Below are positions 15,241 to 25,147 of a stretch of 64,000 nt of DNA, in pieces (positions within the stretch are counted from its first letter, which is position 1; each line of letters begins with the position of its first letter). This stretch comes from JAHEJJ01 sp965212205. Its GTDB lineage: Bacteria; Bacteroidota; Bacteroidia; Flavobacteriales; Flavobacteriaceae. The notes under the pieces are model-generated. The model saw nothing but the letters and a program-made list of their open reading frames with translations. It was not told the origin of the DNA and searched no databases. The DNA lies in the NCBI GenBank assembly GCA_965212205.1, contig CBDBUX010000011.1, forward strand, positions 1,096,966-1,160,965, in the 5' to 3' direction. The position numbers were made by a program, and so were the translations under genes.

Positions 15241-18075
15241 ATGCTCAAAAGAATTGCTTACCGTCCTCTCTTTTACCTTTGCATAGGCTTAAGCCTATAT
15301 GCGCCTGAGGCCAAGGCTCAGCATACCAATACCATCAGGGCATATCTTGACGATCTTGAAAAGGAGATCGAAATCTCACAGGAATTCACATACCTCAATA
15401 AAGCCAACGATACCCTTCATGAGCTGTTTTTTAACGATTGGGCACATGCATATTCCAACAAAAATACTGCCCTTGCCAAGCGCTTTGCAGAAGAATTTAG
15501 AAAGAGTCTTCATTTGGCCAAAGATGAAGATCGGGGTTCTACCGAGATCTTAAGCGCGGTGGACCAGAATTTCATGCAAGTGCAGTGGCGCAGGACAAAG
15601 GGGCGCGATCTGGTAAAAATGGAACTCAACCAGCCCCTTGCCCCGGGTGATTCCGTAAAGCTATATATCGCGTACCGCATTAAACTTCCGCCTAACCGAT
15701 ATACACCTTATGGCTACAATAGTCTTGGCGATTATTACTTAAAGGATTGGTATCTTACGCCGGCGGTATTTGAAAAACAATGGCAACTTTACTCCAATAA
15801 AAACCTGGAAGATCTTCATACCGATAATACCAATACGCAAATCTCTTTTACATATCCCGATTCGCTCTTCCTGGGCACCAATTTCAACGAGATGGATATC
15901 ACGGAATACCCTTCGCAATTCGTGGCCACACTCGATGGACTCAATAGAAAGAGTTGCGATATTATTCTTAACTCCAGGAGAAAATTCAGAACACATGTAA
16001 CTCCGCATTTGGTTGTGGTAACCGACCTGATTGCACCTAAATATGCCGAAATAGCACAAGGGATCTCCATTAATCGGGTATCGGAGTTCATACACGAAAA
16101 CCTCGGTGACTTCCCTTATGAACAACTCCTGGTAAGCCAGATCGATTTTAATAAGAACCCCCTATATGGCCTGAATCAGTTGCCAAGGTTTATACGGCCC
16201 TATGAAGAGCAGTTTCAATTCGAGATGAAATTTCTCAAAACCGCTCTAATCAGCTATATGCGCGAATCGCTTTTTCTGAACCCCAGAAAAGAAAAGTGGG
16301 TGACCGACGCTTTGGTGAATTATATGATGATTCGATATGTGGAAACCTTCTATCCGGACCAGAAACTGCTAGGCAAATTATCTGATGTCTGGGGAGTTCG
16401 CAGCTTTCATCTGGCTAAGATGGATTTTAATGAACAGTATCCGTTTTTATATATGCTTACGGCCCGTAAAAACTTAGACCAGGCCCTCACAACCTCTAAC
16501 GATTCGCTGATCAAATTCAATCAGAAAATCGCGAATACCTATAAGGCGGGCCTTGGTCTGGCCTATCTTGCTGCTTATGTTGGCAAAGAATCTATCGATA
16601 AAAGTGTTAAGGAGTACTATGAAACATATAAGCTACAGCCGGTTGCTCCAGAAGATCTAATTGCCATCCTCAAGAAGAATTCCGATAAGGATATCGATTG
16701 GTTTTTCGATTCATACGTGAATACCAGCGACCAGATCGATTTTAAAATCAGCAACATTATAAAAACGAACGACTCATTATATGTTACTTTAAAGAACAAG
16801 ACGGGTACCAATGTCCCTATTTCTCTTTTTGGATTGAGAAAAGATACGGTGGTGTCGAGGTATTGGTTTTCTGGTATTCAAACCGAAGAAGAAGTGGTCA
16901 TTCCGAGGAACAAGGAAACTCGGCTGGTGCTGAACTACGATCAGAATATCCCAGAGTTTAATCAACGTGATAATTGGAAGACCTTAAAAGGTTTTTTTTC
17001 TAGTAATAAAAAATTAAAATTTCAATTCTTTAAAGATGCGGAAGACCCTTATTACAACCAGATCTTCTATATGCCTATTCTTACCTTCAACGTATATGAC
17101 GGGCTTACACCAGGAATGCGATTAACCAACAAGACCTTGTTAGAAAAACCCTTTATCTGGGATATTGCACCTTCCTATGGCCTACGTCAAAAAGAACTGG
17201 TGGGCTATGCCAAAATGAATTATAGAAAATACCATGCTAAAAGCGGGTTTTATGTCAGCAATTATTCTATAGGCGGCAGTACATTCCATTTTGAAGAAAA
17301 CTCCCGCTATAGTACCATTACCCCTGCCGTAAGTTTTGGATGGCGGCCAGATGATCTTATTTCAAATAAACGAAAAGCTTTAGTTGCACGATATGTAAAT
17401 GTTTTCAGGGATATTGACCCCAGCCTGGAATTGGAAACCGATCCCGATTACAGTGTATTTAATGTGCGATACAATCATACTAACAATGGCATAATCGAGT
17501 ACTTTTCATACTTCTTCGATGGGCAGTATGCGGCCAATTTTTCCAAGCTGGCCTTCAATATGGAATACCGGAAACTATATCAGAATAACTTTCAGCTCAA
17601 CCTCAGAGTCTTTGCAGGAAAATTCCTTTTCAATGATACTGGCTCAGACTTTTTTAGTTTTGCGCTAGACAGACCTACAGATTACCTTTTTGATTATGGC
17701 TATATCGGGCGTTCCGAAGATTCGGGTATCTGGAGTCAACAGATTATAATCGCCGAAGGTGGCTTTAAATCTGTCCTGGATGAACCTTTTGCTAATGACT
17801 GGATAGCTACTACCAATGTGAGTGCAAGTATCTGGCGCTGGATAGAGGCCTATGGCGATGTAGGTTTTATCAGAAACCGTGGGAGAGATCCTCGTTTTGT
17901 TTATGATTCAGGTATCAGACTAAACCTCGTGACCGATTATTTTGAACTCTACTTTCCTGTGTATTCCAATAATGGCTGGGAGATTGCACAACCCAATTAT
18001 GCCGAGAGAATACGTTTTGTGATTACCCTTAGTCCAAAAACCTTGTTAGGACTCTTTACCAGAAAATGGTTTTAG
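15241..18075 (+). CDS. M1-peptidase-like outer-membrane protein lacking the zinc motif
   Basis: A 944-residue exported protein. A signal peptide (about residues 1-26, ending ...APEAKAQ) precedes an M1-aminopeptidase-like N-terminal beta domain and gluzincin-like helical domain. From about residue 610 the second half consists of alternating Tyr/Phe-rich strands, and the C-terminus is TRKWF, consistent with an outer-membrane barrel. The catalytic HExxH, expected near residue 330-350, is replaced by ALISYMRES. The position of the third ligand (normally WLxEGFA) reads WVTDALVNYM. I therefore infer a non-catalytic peptidase fold, perhaps binding peptides, fused to a barrel. It follows the LOG gene after 6 bp. 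Function unknown. Confidence 0.72.
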   Translation: MLKRIAYRPLFYLCIGLSLYAPEAKAQHTNTIRAYLDDLEKEIEISQEFTYLNKANDTLHELFFNDWAHAYSNKNTALAKRFAEEFRKSLHLAKDEDRGSTEILSAVDQNFMQVQWRRTKGRDLVKMELNQPLAPGDSVKLYIAYRIKLPPNRYTPYGYNSLGDYYLKDWYLTPAVFEKQWQLYSNKNLEDLHTDNTNTQISFTYPDSLFLGTNFNEMDITEYPSQFVATLDGLNRKSCDIILNSRRKFRTHVTPHLVVVTDLIAPKYAEIAQGISINRVSEFIHENLGDFPYEQLLVSQIDFNKNPLYGLNQLPRFIRPYEEQFQFEMKFLKTALISYMRESLFLNPRKEKWVTDALVNYMMIRYVETFYPDQKLLGKLSDVWGVRSFHLAKMDFNEQYPFLYMLTARKNLDQALTTSNDSLIKFNQKIANTYKAGLGLAYLAAYVGKESIDKSVKEYYETYKLQPVAPEDLIAILKKNSDKDIDWFFDSYVNTSDQIDFKISNIIKTNDSLYVTLKNKTGTNVPISLFGLRKDTVVSRYWFSGIQTEEEVVIPRNKETRLVLNYDQNIPEFNQRDNWKTLKGFFSSNKKLKFQFFKDAEDPYYNQIFYMPILTFNVYDGLTPGMRLTNKTLLEKPFIWDIAPSYGLRQKELVGYAKMNYRKYHAKSGFYVSNYSIGGSTFHFEENSRYSTITPAVSFGWRPDDLISNKRKALVARYVNVFRDIDPSLELETDPDYSVFNVRYNHTNNGIIEYFSYFFDGQYAANFSKLAFNMEYRKLYQNNFQLNLRVFAGKFLFNDTGSDFFSFALDRPTDYLFDYGYIGRSEDSGIWSQQIIIAEGGFKSVLDEPFANDWIATTNVSASIWRWIEAYGDVGFIRNRGRDPRFVYDSGIRLNLVTDYFELYFPVYSNNGWEIAQPNYAERIRFVITLSPKTLLGLFTRKWF

Positions 18076-18185
18076 TCAATTACGAATTATCCAATATATT
18101 GTCTTTTTATTGATGTATTCTTAATTAAACTATAATTTAAACCTCATTTTTTAATATATTGTTAATAAAGAACCGTATTTTTTAA

Positions 18186-18216
18186 TTGGATAACTCCCTT
18201 GGTTTTGATATTTTTG
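18186..18216 (+). promoter_or_regulatory. promoter of the fused E1 dehydrogenase gene
   Basis: TATTTTTG (18209-18216) fits TAnnTTTG, with a TTG at 18186-18188 about 20 bp upstream as -33 element. The ATG is at 18236, 19 bp downstream. Confidence 0.55.
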
Positions 18217-18235
18217 TGCAAATTCTCACCTTTTG

Positions 18236-20647
18236 ATGGATCCTAAGCCTGAACTCAGTAACGACATTTCATTTGACGATTTTAGGGCTCAAATTTTATT
18301 CGATTACAAAATAGCCGTCTTAAGTCGGGAGTGCAGTCTATTAGGCCGGCGTGAGGTACTTACCGGTAAAGCCAAATTCGGAATTTTTGGTGATGGAAAA
18401 GAACTTCCCCAGATCGCCATGGCCAGATCTTTCCAGGATGGAGATTTCAGGAGCGGCTATTATCGCGATCAGACTTTTATGATGGCCCTGGGGCTCTTAA
18501 ATGCTAAAGATTTCTTTCATGGTCTTTACGCTACTACTGATATTGAGTTAGAACCTATGAGTGCTGGCAGGCAAATGGGAGGACATTTTGGCACCTATAG
18601 CCTTAGAAAAGATGGTAGTTGGAAAGATCTTACCAAACAAAAGAATAGTAGTCCTGATATCTCGCCAACCGCAGGCCAGATGCCAAGACTTTTAGGAATT
18701 GCACTGGCTTCGAAGATCTATCGGCATGAAAAAGCTATCCCTTCAGACAAATTTTCTGTCAATGGAAATGAAGTTGCCTGGGGTACTATCGGCAACGCCA
18801 GTACTAGTGAAGGTCATTTTTTTGAAACTGTAAATGCTGCGGGTGTACTGCAAGTACCGATGGTCATCAGTATCTGGGACGATGAATACGGAATTTCCGT
18901 TCCAGCAAAATACCAGACCACCAAAGAGGATATTTCGGCAGTATTAAGTGGATTTCAGCGAGATGAAAATCAAGTTGGATTCGAAATTATAAAGGTAAGG
19001 GGGTGGGATTATACCGCCTTGATTCATGCATTTGAAAATGCATCAGACATTAGCCGGGAGGAACATGTTCCGGTAATTATTCATGTAAAGGAACTCACCC
19101 AACCACAGGGACATTCTACTTCGGGATCACACGAACGTTACAAAACAGAAGAACGCCTGGCATGGGAGAGAGAGAATGACTGCAACAAAAGATTCAGAGA
19201 ATGGATCCTGGAAAACAATATTGCCGCCGAAGAAGAATTAAAGCAACTCGAAAAAGATATTAAGAATGAAGTGCGGCTGGCAAAGAAAGAGGCATGGAGC
19301 GAGTTCCTGGCGCCAAACCGCAAGAACAGGAAAGAATTAGTAGCATTATTGTCAAAGGCTGCAGAGGGCAGCCCGAATAGGAATTTTGTAAATAAACTCA
19401 AAAACGATCTCATTGCCATTGAAGAACCTCTTAAGCGAGACCTTTCCTCAAAATCCAGACAGGCCCTGCGTTACCTGGTTGGATGGGAATCTAAGGGTAA
19501 GGATGCTTTGATTCAGTGGATCGAGAATTACTTGTCGGAAATGCAGCCGAAATTTAGTTCACACCTTTATAGTGAACTTCCAAATAAAGCTACTTCCGTT
19601 GAGGCCGTGAGTCCGTCCTATAGTGAAAATTCAGAAGAAGTAGATGGGCGTATTATCATCCGTGATAATTTTGATGAACTTTTTAGTAAACATCCCGAGT
19701 TGTTGATTTTTGGTGAGGATAGCGGCACAATTGGAGATGTAAATCAGGGATTAGAAGGCCTGCAAAACAAATATGGCAAATTACGTATCTCGGATACCGG
19801 AATCCGTGAAGCCACCATCATAGGACAAGGAATTGGATTGGCGTTAAGAGGCCTCAGGCCAATTGCCGAAATTCAGTACCTGGATTATGTATTATACGGA
19901 TTACAAACCCTCAGTGATGACCTTGCTACCCTACTCTATCGAACGGTAGGAAAACAAAAAGCTCCTTTGATTGTCAGGACCCGCGGACATCGTTTAGAAG
20001 GCATATGGCATTCTGGATCCCAGCTAGGCGGACTGATACACCTGTTGCGGGGTATGTATATTCTCGTTCCAAGGAATATGACCCAGGCTGCCGGTTTTTA
20101 TAACGCGCTTTTAAAAAGCGATGAGCCGGCTTTGATCATCGAAAGCCTTAACGGATATAGGTTAAAAGAAAGAAAACCTGACAACCTTGGTGAATTCTAT
20201 ACTCCGATAGGCAAGGTTGAAACACTAAAAACCGGAACCGATATTACACTTGTTTCCTATGGATCCACTTTGCGAATTGTACAACAGGTAGCCCAGGACC
20301 TTTTAGAAGTTGGTATCGATGCAGAAGTGATCGATGCGCAGTCGTTACTACCCTTTGATATAGATAGAGATGTACTGGAAAGCATCAAAAAAACCAATCG
20401 CTTATTGGTTATCGATGAGGATGTTCCCGGTGGATGTTCGGCCTATCTTATAGGTGAAATCATAGAGAAACAAGGGGCATATATGTATTTGGATAGTGCC
20501 CCGCAAACACTCAGTGCCCGAGCGCATAGACCGGCTTATGCATCCGATGGGGATTATTTCTCAAAACCGAACGCCGAGGATATCTTCGAAAAAGTATATG
20601 GGATCATGCATGAATCGAACCCCGCAGACTACCCCCGACTTAAATAG
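18236..20647 (+). CDS. branched-chain/2-oxo acid dehydrogenase E1, alpha and beta subunits fused
   Basis: An 803-residue thiamine-diphosphate enzyme. Residues 1 to about 330 are the alpha half, with the ThDP-binding region around GNASTSEGHFFETVNAAGVL and the phosphorylation-loop-like SGSHERYKTEERLAWERENDC. A charged helical linker follows. Residues from about 475 are the beta half, with FGEDSGTIGDVNQGLEGLQ, SDTGIREATIIGQGIGLAL and IDAQSLLPFD. E1 decarboxylates branched 2-oxo acids (from Val, Leu, Ile) and reductively acylates the lipoyl domain of E2. E2 and E3 are not in this window. In Bacteroidota this fused form is common. The ATG at 18236 is preferred over a TTG three bases earlier. It supplies branched acyl-CoA primers for iso-fatty acids, an inference from lineage lipid chemistry. 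Confidence 0.88.
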   Translation: MDPKPELSNDISFDDFRAQILFDYKIAVLSRECSLLGRREVLTGKAKFGIFGDGKELPQIAMARSFQDGDFRSGYYRDQTFMMALGLLNAKDFFHGLYATTDIELEPMSAGRQMGGHFGTYSLRKDGSWKDLTKQKNSSPDISPTAGQMPRLLGIALASKIYRHEKAIPSDKFSVNGNEVAWGTIGNASTSEGHFFETVNAAGVLQVPMVISIWDDEYGISVPAKYQTTKEDISAVLSGFQRDENQVGFEIIKVRGWDYTALIHAFENASDISREEHVPVIIHVKELTQPQGHSTSGSHERYKTEERLAWERENDCNKRFREWILENNIAAEEELKQLEKDIKNEVRLAKKEAWSEFLAPNRKNRKELVALLSKAAEGSPNRNFVNKLKNDLIAIEEPLKRDLSSKSRQALRYLVGWESKGKDALIQWIENYLSEMQPKFSSHLYSELPNKATSVEAVSPSYSENSEEVDGRIIIRDNFDELFSKHPELLIFGEDSGTIGDVNQGLEGLQNKYGKLRISDTGIREATIIGQGIGLALRGLRPIAEIQYLDYVLYGLQTLSDDLATLLYRTVGKQKAPLIVRTRGHRLEGIWHSGSQLGGLIHLLRGMYILVPRNMTQAAGFYNALLKSDEPALIIESLNGYRLKERKPDNLGEFYTPIGKVETLKTGTDITLVSYGSTLRIVQQVAQDLLEVGIDAEVIDAQSLLPFDIDRDVLESIKKTNRLLVIDEDVPGGCSAYLIGEIIEKQGAYMYLDSAPQTLSARAHRPAYASDGDYFSKPNAEDIFEKVYGIMHESNPADYPRLK

Positions 20648-20973
20648 TGCCATAACTAAATACTCCTCTGGCTATCCTATTCTTATTTAGGCTTCAACAG
20701 TAGGGAATTTTTATTTTAGTGCAAAGTCCGATGGCTGTTTCTCACCTTTCCTTATTTTAATCTATACAGTACCCACTATTGCTTCTGGTGAGCCAGGAGT
20801 GTTTTTTGGACTACTCCCTCCTTAAGATTGCCGGAAAAATAGAATACTATACGGCCTTTGATGATACCACATTTGCTCTAAGCAAGGAAAAACATAAAAA
20901 TAAGTCTGCACTACGACTATTTTTTTTGCATTCATAAGAATTGGCTTAAGTTTATTCTTCAGTAATTGAAGCA
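20648..20973. other. intergenic region without recognised gene
   Basis: This 326-bp spacer contains no good TAnnTTTG box, hairpin terminator or RNA gene that I can recognise. A 49-codon frame from a GTG at 20788 to 20937 exists but has no family resemblance or promoter. It may contain the promoter of the downstream kinase/aminotransferase gene. Confidence 0.4.
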
Positions 20974-23228
20974 TTGGAGGAAATAAAAAAAATATTAAAA
21001 CATCATTACGAGCTCAATATCATCAGCCTGAAACGGCTGGAGGGGTTCGAAGATCAAACCATTAGGGTTGATACCTCTGAGCAAATTTTTATATTCAAAA
21101 GACAACGCTATTCGGAGGAATCACTTTCTATTATTGAGGCAGAGCATCGTGTACTGATACAACTCAGCCGTGTTAAGGCCTATCAATTCCCAAAATCGAT
21201 TCTAGCCAAAAACGAAGCTTCTTATGTGATCGGCGGAGACTATATCTACCGGCTGCTCACCTATGTCGATGGTGAATTATTGGGTTCAGCAACACAAAAC
21301 CATGAGTTACTCAATTCCTTTGGGGCACTGCTTGCTTCTATGAGCCAACAACTGCAGGCGTTAACGGAGCCATCCGTAGCGGCAAGAGAAAATTCATGGG
21401 ATCTGCGTCATTTCAGATCGAATCTTCCTCTTCTTGAGCATATTGATGACCCTGCAGACCGTAGTTTGGTGTCATATTTTTTTCTGCAGTTCGAAGAAAA
21501 CGTGGTACCCCATACTTCAGGATTGCGAAAATCTATTCTTCATAATGATGCCAACGACTGGAATGTAACAGTAGCCGATGGTCGCGTTAGAGGTATTTTT
21601 GATTTCGGTGACCTGGCGTATTCCTGGCTGATCAATGAGGTGGCCATCGGGATTACCTATGCCATGTTCAGGAAAGTACATCCATTAGAAAGTGCAGTTC
21701 AGGTTCTTAAGGGTTATCACGATATATTGCCACTGGAGGAAGTCGAATTAGATGTGCTATATTATCTTATCGCTGCCCGATTATGTGTTAGTGTATGTAA
21801 TTCGGCCTATGGGAAGAAAACGAAACCTGAATCTGAATATATCACAATTAGTGAGGAGCCAGCCTGGAACTTGTTAAGAGATTGGCTTAAAATTAACCCC
21901 CTACTGGCGAGAAATACTTTTAGGACATCCCTGGGCTTTGCATCGGTTAACAGTACTGATATTTCAAAACTGATCGGCCTAAGAAGACAAATCATGAGCA
22001 AATCGCTTTCTCTGAGTTATGAGACACCGATAGCCATGGAAGGTGCCGCCTTTCAATATATGTATGATAGTCGTGGTGAGACATTTTTAGACGCCTATAA
22101 CAATATTATGCTGGTAGGGCATTGCCATCCTCATGTAGTCCAAGCGGGTCAGCGTGCAATGGCCCGTCTAAATACAAACACCCGCTACCTATACGACTTA
22201 TTGAGCCGTTATGGTGAACGTTTATTAGACCGTTTTCCCGGTTCGCTCAATAAGGTGTTTTTTGTGAACTCTGGAAGTGAGGCCAGTGACCTGGCGATCA
22301 GGATTGCCCGGACATATACAGCCAGGAAGGGTGTTATGGTCCTCGAACACGGATACCATGGGCATACCACTGTTGGCACAGAGATCAGTCATTACAAATA
22401 TGCATCTGCCGGCAAAGATGGGAGGGGTCCGAATATTATCGAAACCCCAATGCCAAAATATTTTGGTTCGGGATTCACATCCGAAACAGAATGCGGGCGT
22501 CACTATGCTGTAACTGCTTCCGAAAATATTTCCAATTCTCGGATCGAAATTGCAGCATTTGTTGCTGAACCAGTAATGGGTTGTGGAGGTCAGGTCCCTC
22601 TGGCCAAAGGATATCTAAAATCGGTATACCAGCATGTTCGCGATCGGGGTGGCCTCTGTATTAGCGATGAAGTCCAGGTGGGTTTCGGTAGACTGGGGGA
22701 AGCATTTTGGGGTTACGAATTGCATGAGGTGGTACCCGACATAGTGATTCTGGGCAAGCCGATGGGTAATGGACATCCGATCGGGGCCGTGATTACATCC
22801 GACAAAATAGCCCGAAAATTTGAACAGGGACCAGAATTCTTTAGTTCATTTGGCGGTAATCCGGTGTCTTGTGCCATAGGGATGGCGGTTCTCGAAGTCA
22901 TAGAAACCGAAAGATTACAGGATCGGGCTAAAGAAATTGGCGACCATCTAAAACTCCTTTTATCAGGACTTCAAAAGAAATATACTGAAATAGCCGATGT
23001 CCGTGGCTTCGGTATGTTTCTTGGTGTGGAACTCGCCAAAACCGACGGTAGTCCGCTTACCCTGCTCGCCCAAAAAATAAAAAATGAATTGAGGCAGAAT
23101 AATATTCTGGTTGGGACCGACGGCCCCTTTGACAACGTTCTAAAATTAAACCACCACTGTCTTTTAATAAGGAAAATGCAGACCTTCTGGTGAGTACTAT
23201 AGACCATATTATGCATTCAATTTTATGA
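20974..23228 (+). CDS. fusion of APH-type kinase and class III PLP phospho-lyase/aminotransferase, with a 3' frameshift
   Basis: The N-terminal 310 residues are an aminoglycoside-phosphotransferase-fold kinase with the catalytic loop ILHNDANDWNV (HxDxxxxN) and the metal loop FDFGDL. Residues from about 340 form a class III aminotransferase fold: NSGSEASDLA, EHGYHGHTT, DEVQVGFGRLG and the PLP lysine in ILGKPMGNGHP. In humans a hydroxylysine kinase of the APH fold and a class III phospho-lyase act in sequence. The fusion suggests kinase-then-elimination on an amino alcohol such as hydroxylysine or ethanolamine. The start is a TTG; no ATG/GTG is available. Near 23147-23150 one A seems missing. 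The literal frame stops at 23193 (739 aa), whereas the restored frame continues PPLSFNKENADLL to 23228 (751 aa). Confidence 0.8.
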
Positions 23229-23276
23229 TATTGTCAAAAAAAATGTAATTTTATTGCATATCCAATCTTATAAACT

Positions 23277-23653
23277 ATGGCCAAAACCTTAAAATCCGAT
23301 ATCGGCTTAGCGATCCTTCGCATTTTTCCATCGATCTTTCTACTGACCCATGGCTGGGGAAATTTAACCGTCTCATTTCTGGAAATTTCGAATTTCCGGA
23401 TCCTATTGGAATTGGTGCCTCCCCTTCCCTATTCCTGGCAGTCATCGGGGAATTTGTTTGCCCTATCCTTATTATTATAGGTCTTAAAACCAGATGGGCC
23501 GCCATACCAGCCGCGATCACTATGTTTGTCGCTGCATTTATTCATCATAGTGCCGATCCCTTTTCTGATAAGGAAAAGGCCTTTCTATTTCTGGTAGTCT
23601 TTATAGTGATTTTTCTAGTAGGCCCTGGAAGATTTAGTATAGACCGGAAGTAA
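23277..23653 (+). pseudogene. DoxX-family membrane protein, frameshifted
   Basis: The first 26 residues (MAKTLKSDIGLAILRIFPSIFLLTHGWG) match a DoxX-like four-helix membrane protein, but the literal frame ends at 23480. Adding one A to the GGGGAAATTT run at about 23357-23366 restores a 125-residue protein. That protein contains GNFEFPDPIGIGASPSLFLA, CPILIIIGLKTRWAA and IHHSADPFSDKEKA, and stops at 23653. The region from 23277 to 23653 is 377 bp, one short of 126 codons, as expected. DoxX proteins are often linked to oxidative-stress or quinone biology; the function of this copy is unknown. It is either a genuine disruption or a base-calling error. Confidence 0.8.
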
Positions 23654-23656
23654 ATC

Positions 23657-24661
23657 TTATGTGATCTTTACAAGTAGTTCTTTCAATAAGTCCTCCTGAC
23701 TCAGGTTCTGGGCGCCTACACCTTTTCCTTTCATATCCATTTCACGCAACTTGGAAACGATCTGGCTCACCTGCTTCATCGGGTAATTCCTGGCGGCGGT
23801 CTGTATTTCCGAAACAAAATAGGGGTTTATTCTAAGGCTACTGGCCACATGCTTCGGATTGTGGTCGTGTAATCCATGATATTGCAGCAGTTGTGCAAAG
23901 AAGCTATGTAAGAGTGTAACGGTAACTACAAATGGGTTTTCCTTTGGGTTTCTGGCAAAATATTTCATGATCTTGGTGGCTTTTACAAAATCACGTTCAC
24001 CAAGAGCTCGCCTTAATTCAAAATTGTTGTAGTCTTTGCTGATGCCAATATGCTTCTCTATAGTTTCGGGGGTGATCTCGGAACCCTTCGCAAGTACTAT
24101 CCTTAGTTTCTCCAGCTCGTTATTGATCCGGCTTAAGTCCGTACCCAGAAATTCGACAAGTAAAGCCGAAGACTTGTGTGAGATAGAATACCCTTTTCCC
24201 TTGAGCATCTTTCGTATCCAATCGGCTACCTGGTTTTCATAGAGCTTTTTACTATCGAAAAGCACTGCATCGCTTTTCTGAAGTGTTTTATAAAGTTTCT
24301 TCCTTTTATCTAGCTTGTTAAACTTGTAGCACATTACAAGAACCGTAGTCCTCTGCGGATTTTCAACATATTGAGACATTTTATCAATCTGACGAGACAA
24401 ATGCTGAGCCTCCCTTACAATAACCACTTGCCTTTCCGACATCATCGGGTAACGCTTCGCATTACCAATAATATCCTCAACACTGGTTTCTTTACCATAG
24501 AGAATAAGTTGGTTAAACCCCTTTTCTTCATCGGTCAGAACATTTTCGGCGATAAAGTCAGAAATTCGGTCAATAAAATAGGCCTCATCGCCCATCAGGA
24601 AATAAACGGGCGCAATATTGCCTTTGCGTATATTGTCTACGATCTGTTTAACTTCCTCCAT
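23657..24661 (-). CDS. holA: DNA polymerase III delta subunit
   Basis: A 334-residue clamp-loader subunit that opens the beta sliding clamp during loading onto DNA. The N-terminal AAA-like fold begins PVYFLMGDEAYFIDRISDFI. The family-typical segment WIRKMLKGKGYSISHKSSALL appears around residue 150, and LRIVLAKGSEITPETIEKHI around residue 190. The C-terminal collar domain ends FVVTVTLLHSFFAQLLQYHG...LRINPYFVSEI. Length is normal for HolA (about 340). It is divergent from the HsdR_N protein, with which it is commonly adjacent in Bacteroidota. Confidence 0.9.
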   Translation of the reverse strand: MEEVKQIVDNIRKGNIAPVYFLMGDEAYFIDRISDFIAENVLTDEEKGFNQLILYGKETSVEDIIGNAKRYPMMSERQVVIVREAQHLSRQIDKMSQYVENPQRTTVLVMCYKFNKLDKRKKLYKTLQKSDAVLFDSKKLYENQVADWIRKMLKGKGYSISHKSSALLVEFLGTDLSRINNELEKLRIVLAKGSEITPETIEKHIGISKDYNNFELRRALGERDFVKATKIMKYFARNPKENPFVVTVTLLHSFFAQLLQYHGLHDHNPKHVASSLRINPYFVSEIQTAARNYPMKQVSQIVSKLREMDMKGKGVGAQNLSQEDLLKELLVKIT

Positions 24662-24687
24662 CCAAAAAAAATAATGACATTTGTACG

Positions 24688-25135
24688 ATGCAGTTATTGA
24701 ACTTTCCGGCCTGCGACTTTAGGGTCAAAAGTAGCGAAAATAAGATCCTGATCTTTGATATCATCCGCAAAAAATTTGTGGTGTTACAACCAGAAGAATG
24801 GGTAAGGCAACATGCGGTTCACTGGCTCATCAACCATAAACATTTTCCGGCCAGTCTTGTCAATGTAGAAAAAAAAAATCACGATCAATGATCTCACCAA
24901 GCGATACGATATTGTAGTGTTTAATCCAGACGGCTCTATAGCGCTTCTGGTAGAATGTAAATCATATACTCAAAGTCTTACTCAGGAAGCCTTCGACCAG
25001 GTAGCACGCTATAATCTTCAGATGAAAGCCAGCTATTTAATGCTTACCAATGGATTGCAGCACTATTTTTGTAAACTGGATCCCGAGGGAGAAAAATATA
25101 CCTTTTTAGAGCAAATTCCTGATTTTAGCCGTTAA
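24688..25135 (+). pseudogene. HsdR N-terminal domain protein (PD-(D/E)XK fold), frameshifted
   Basis: The first half reads MQLLNFPACDFRVKSSENKILIFDII...VNVEKK and breaks at a run of ten A at 24869-24878. In the other frame it continues ITINDLTKRYDIVVFNPDG, LLVECKSYTQSL and QVARYNLQMKASYLMLTNG, to the stop at 25135. The span is 448 bp; removing one A gives exactly 149 codons. D-x(n)-ECK is the PD-(D/E)XK nuclease core typical of the type I restriction HsdR N-terminal domain. This is a short stand-alone protein and no methylase or specificity subunit is nearby, so it is not a restriction system. Its neighbour holA is a recurrent partner. The frameshift may be a sequencing artefact. Confidence 0.8.
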
Positions 25136-25147
25136 TTTGCATCCGTT

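Noticed and set aside
20788..20937. 49-codon GTG frame in the spacer before the kinase/phospho-lyase gene
   Set aside because: No promoter, signal or recognisable similarity; a random open frame is equally likely in this A/T-rich stretch.
24688..25135. Restriction-modification system based on the HsdR_N domain
   Set aside because: The protein is a short stand-alone domain. Methylase and specificity subunits are absent, and its neighbours are holA and a glycosyltransferase.
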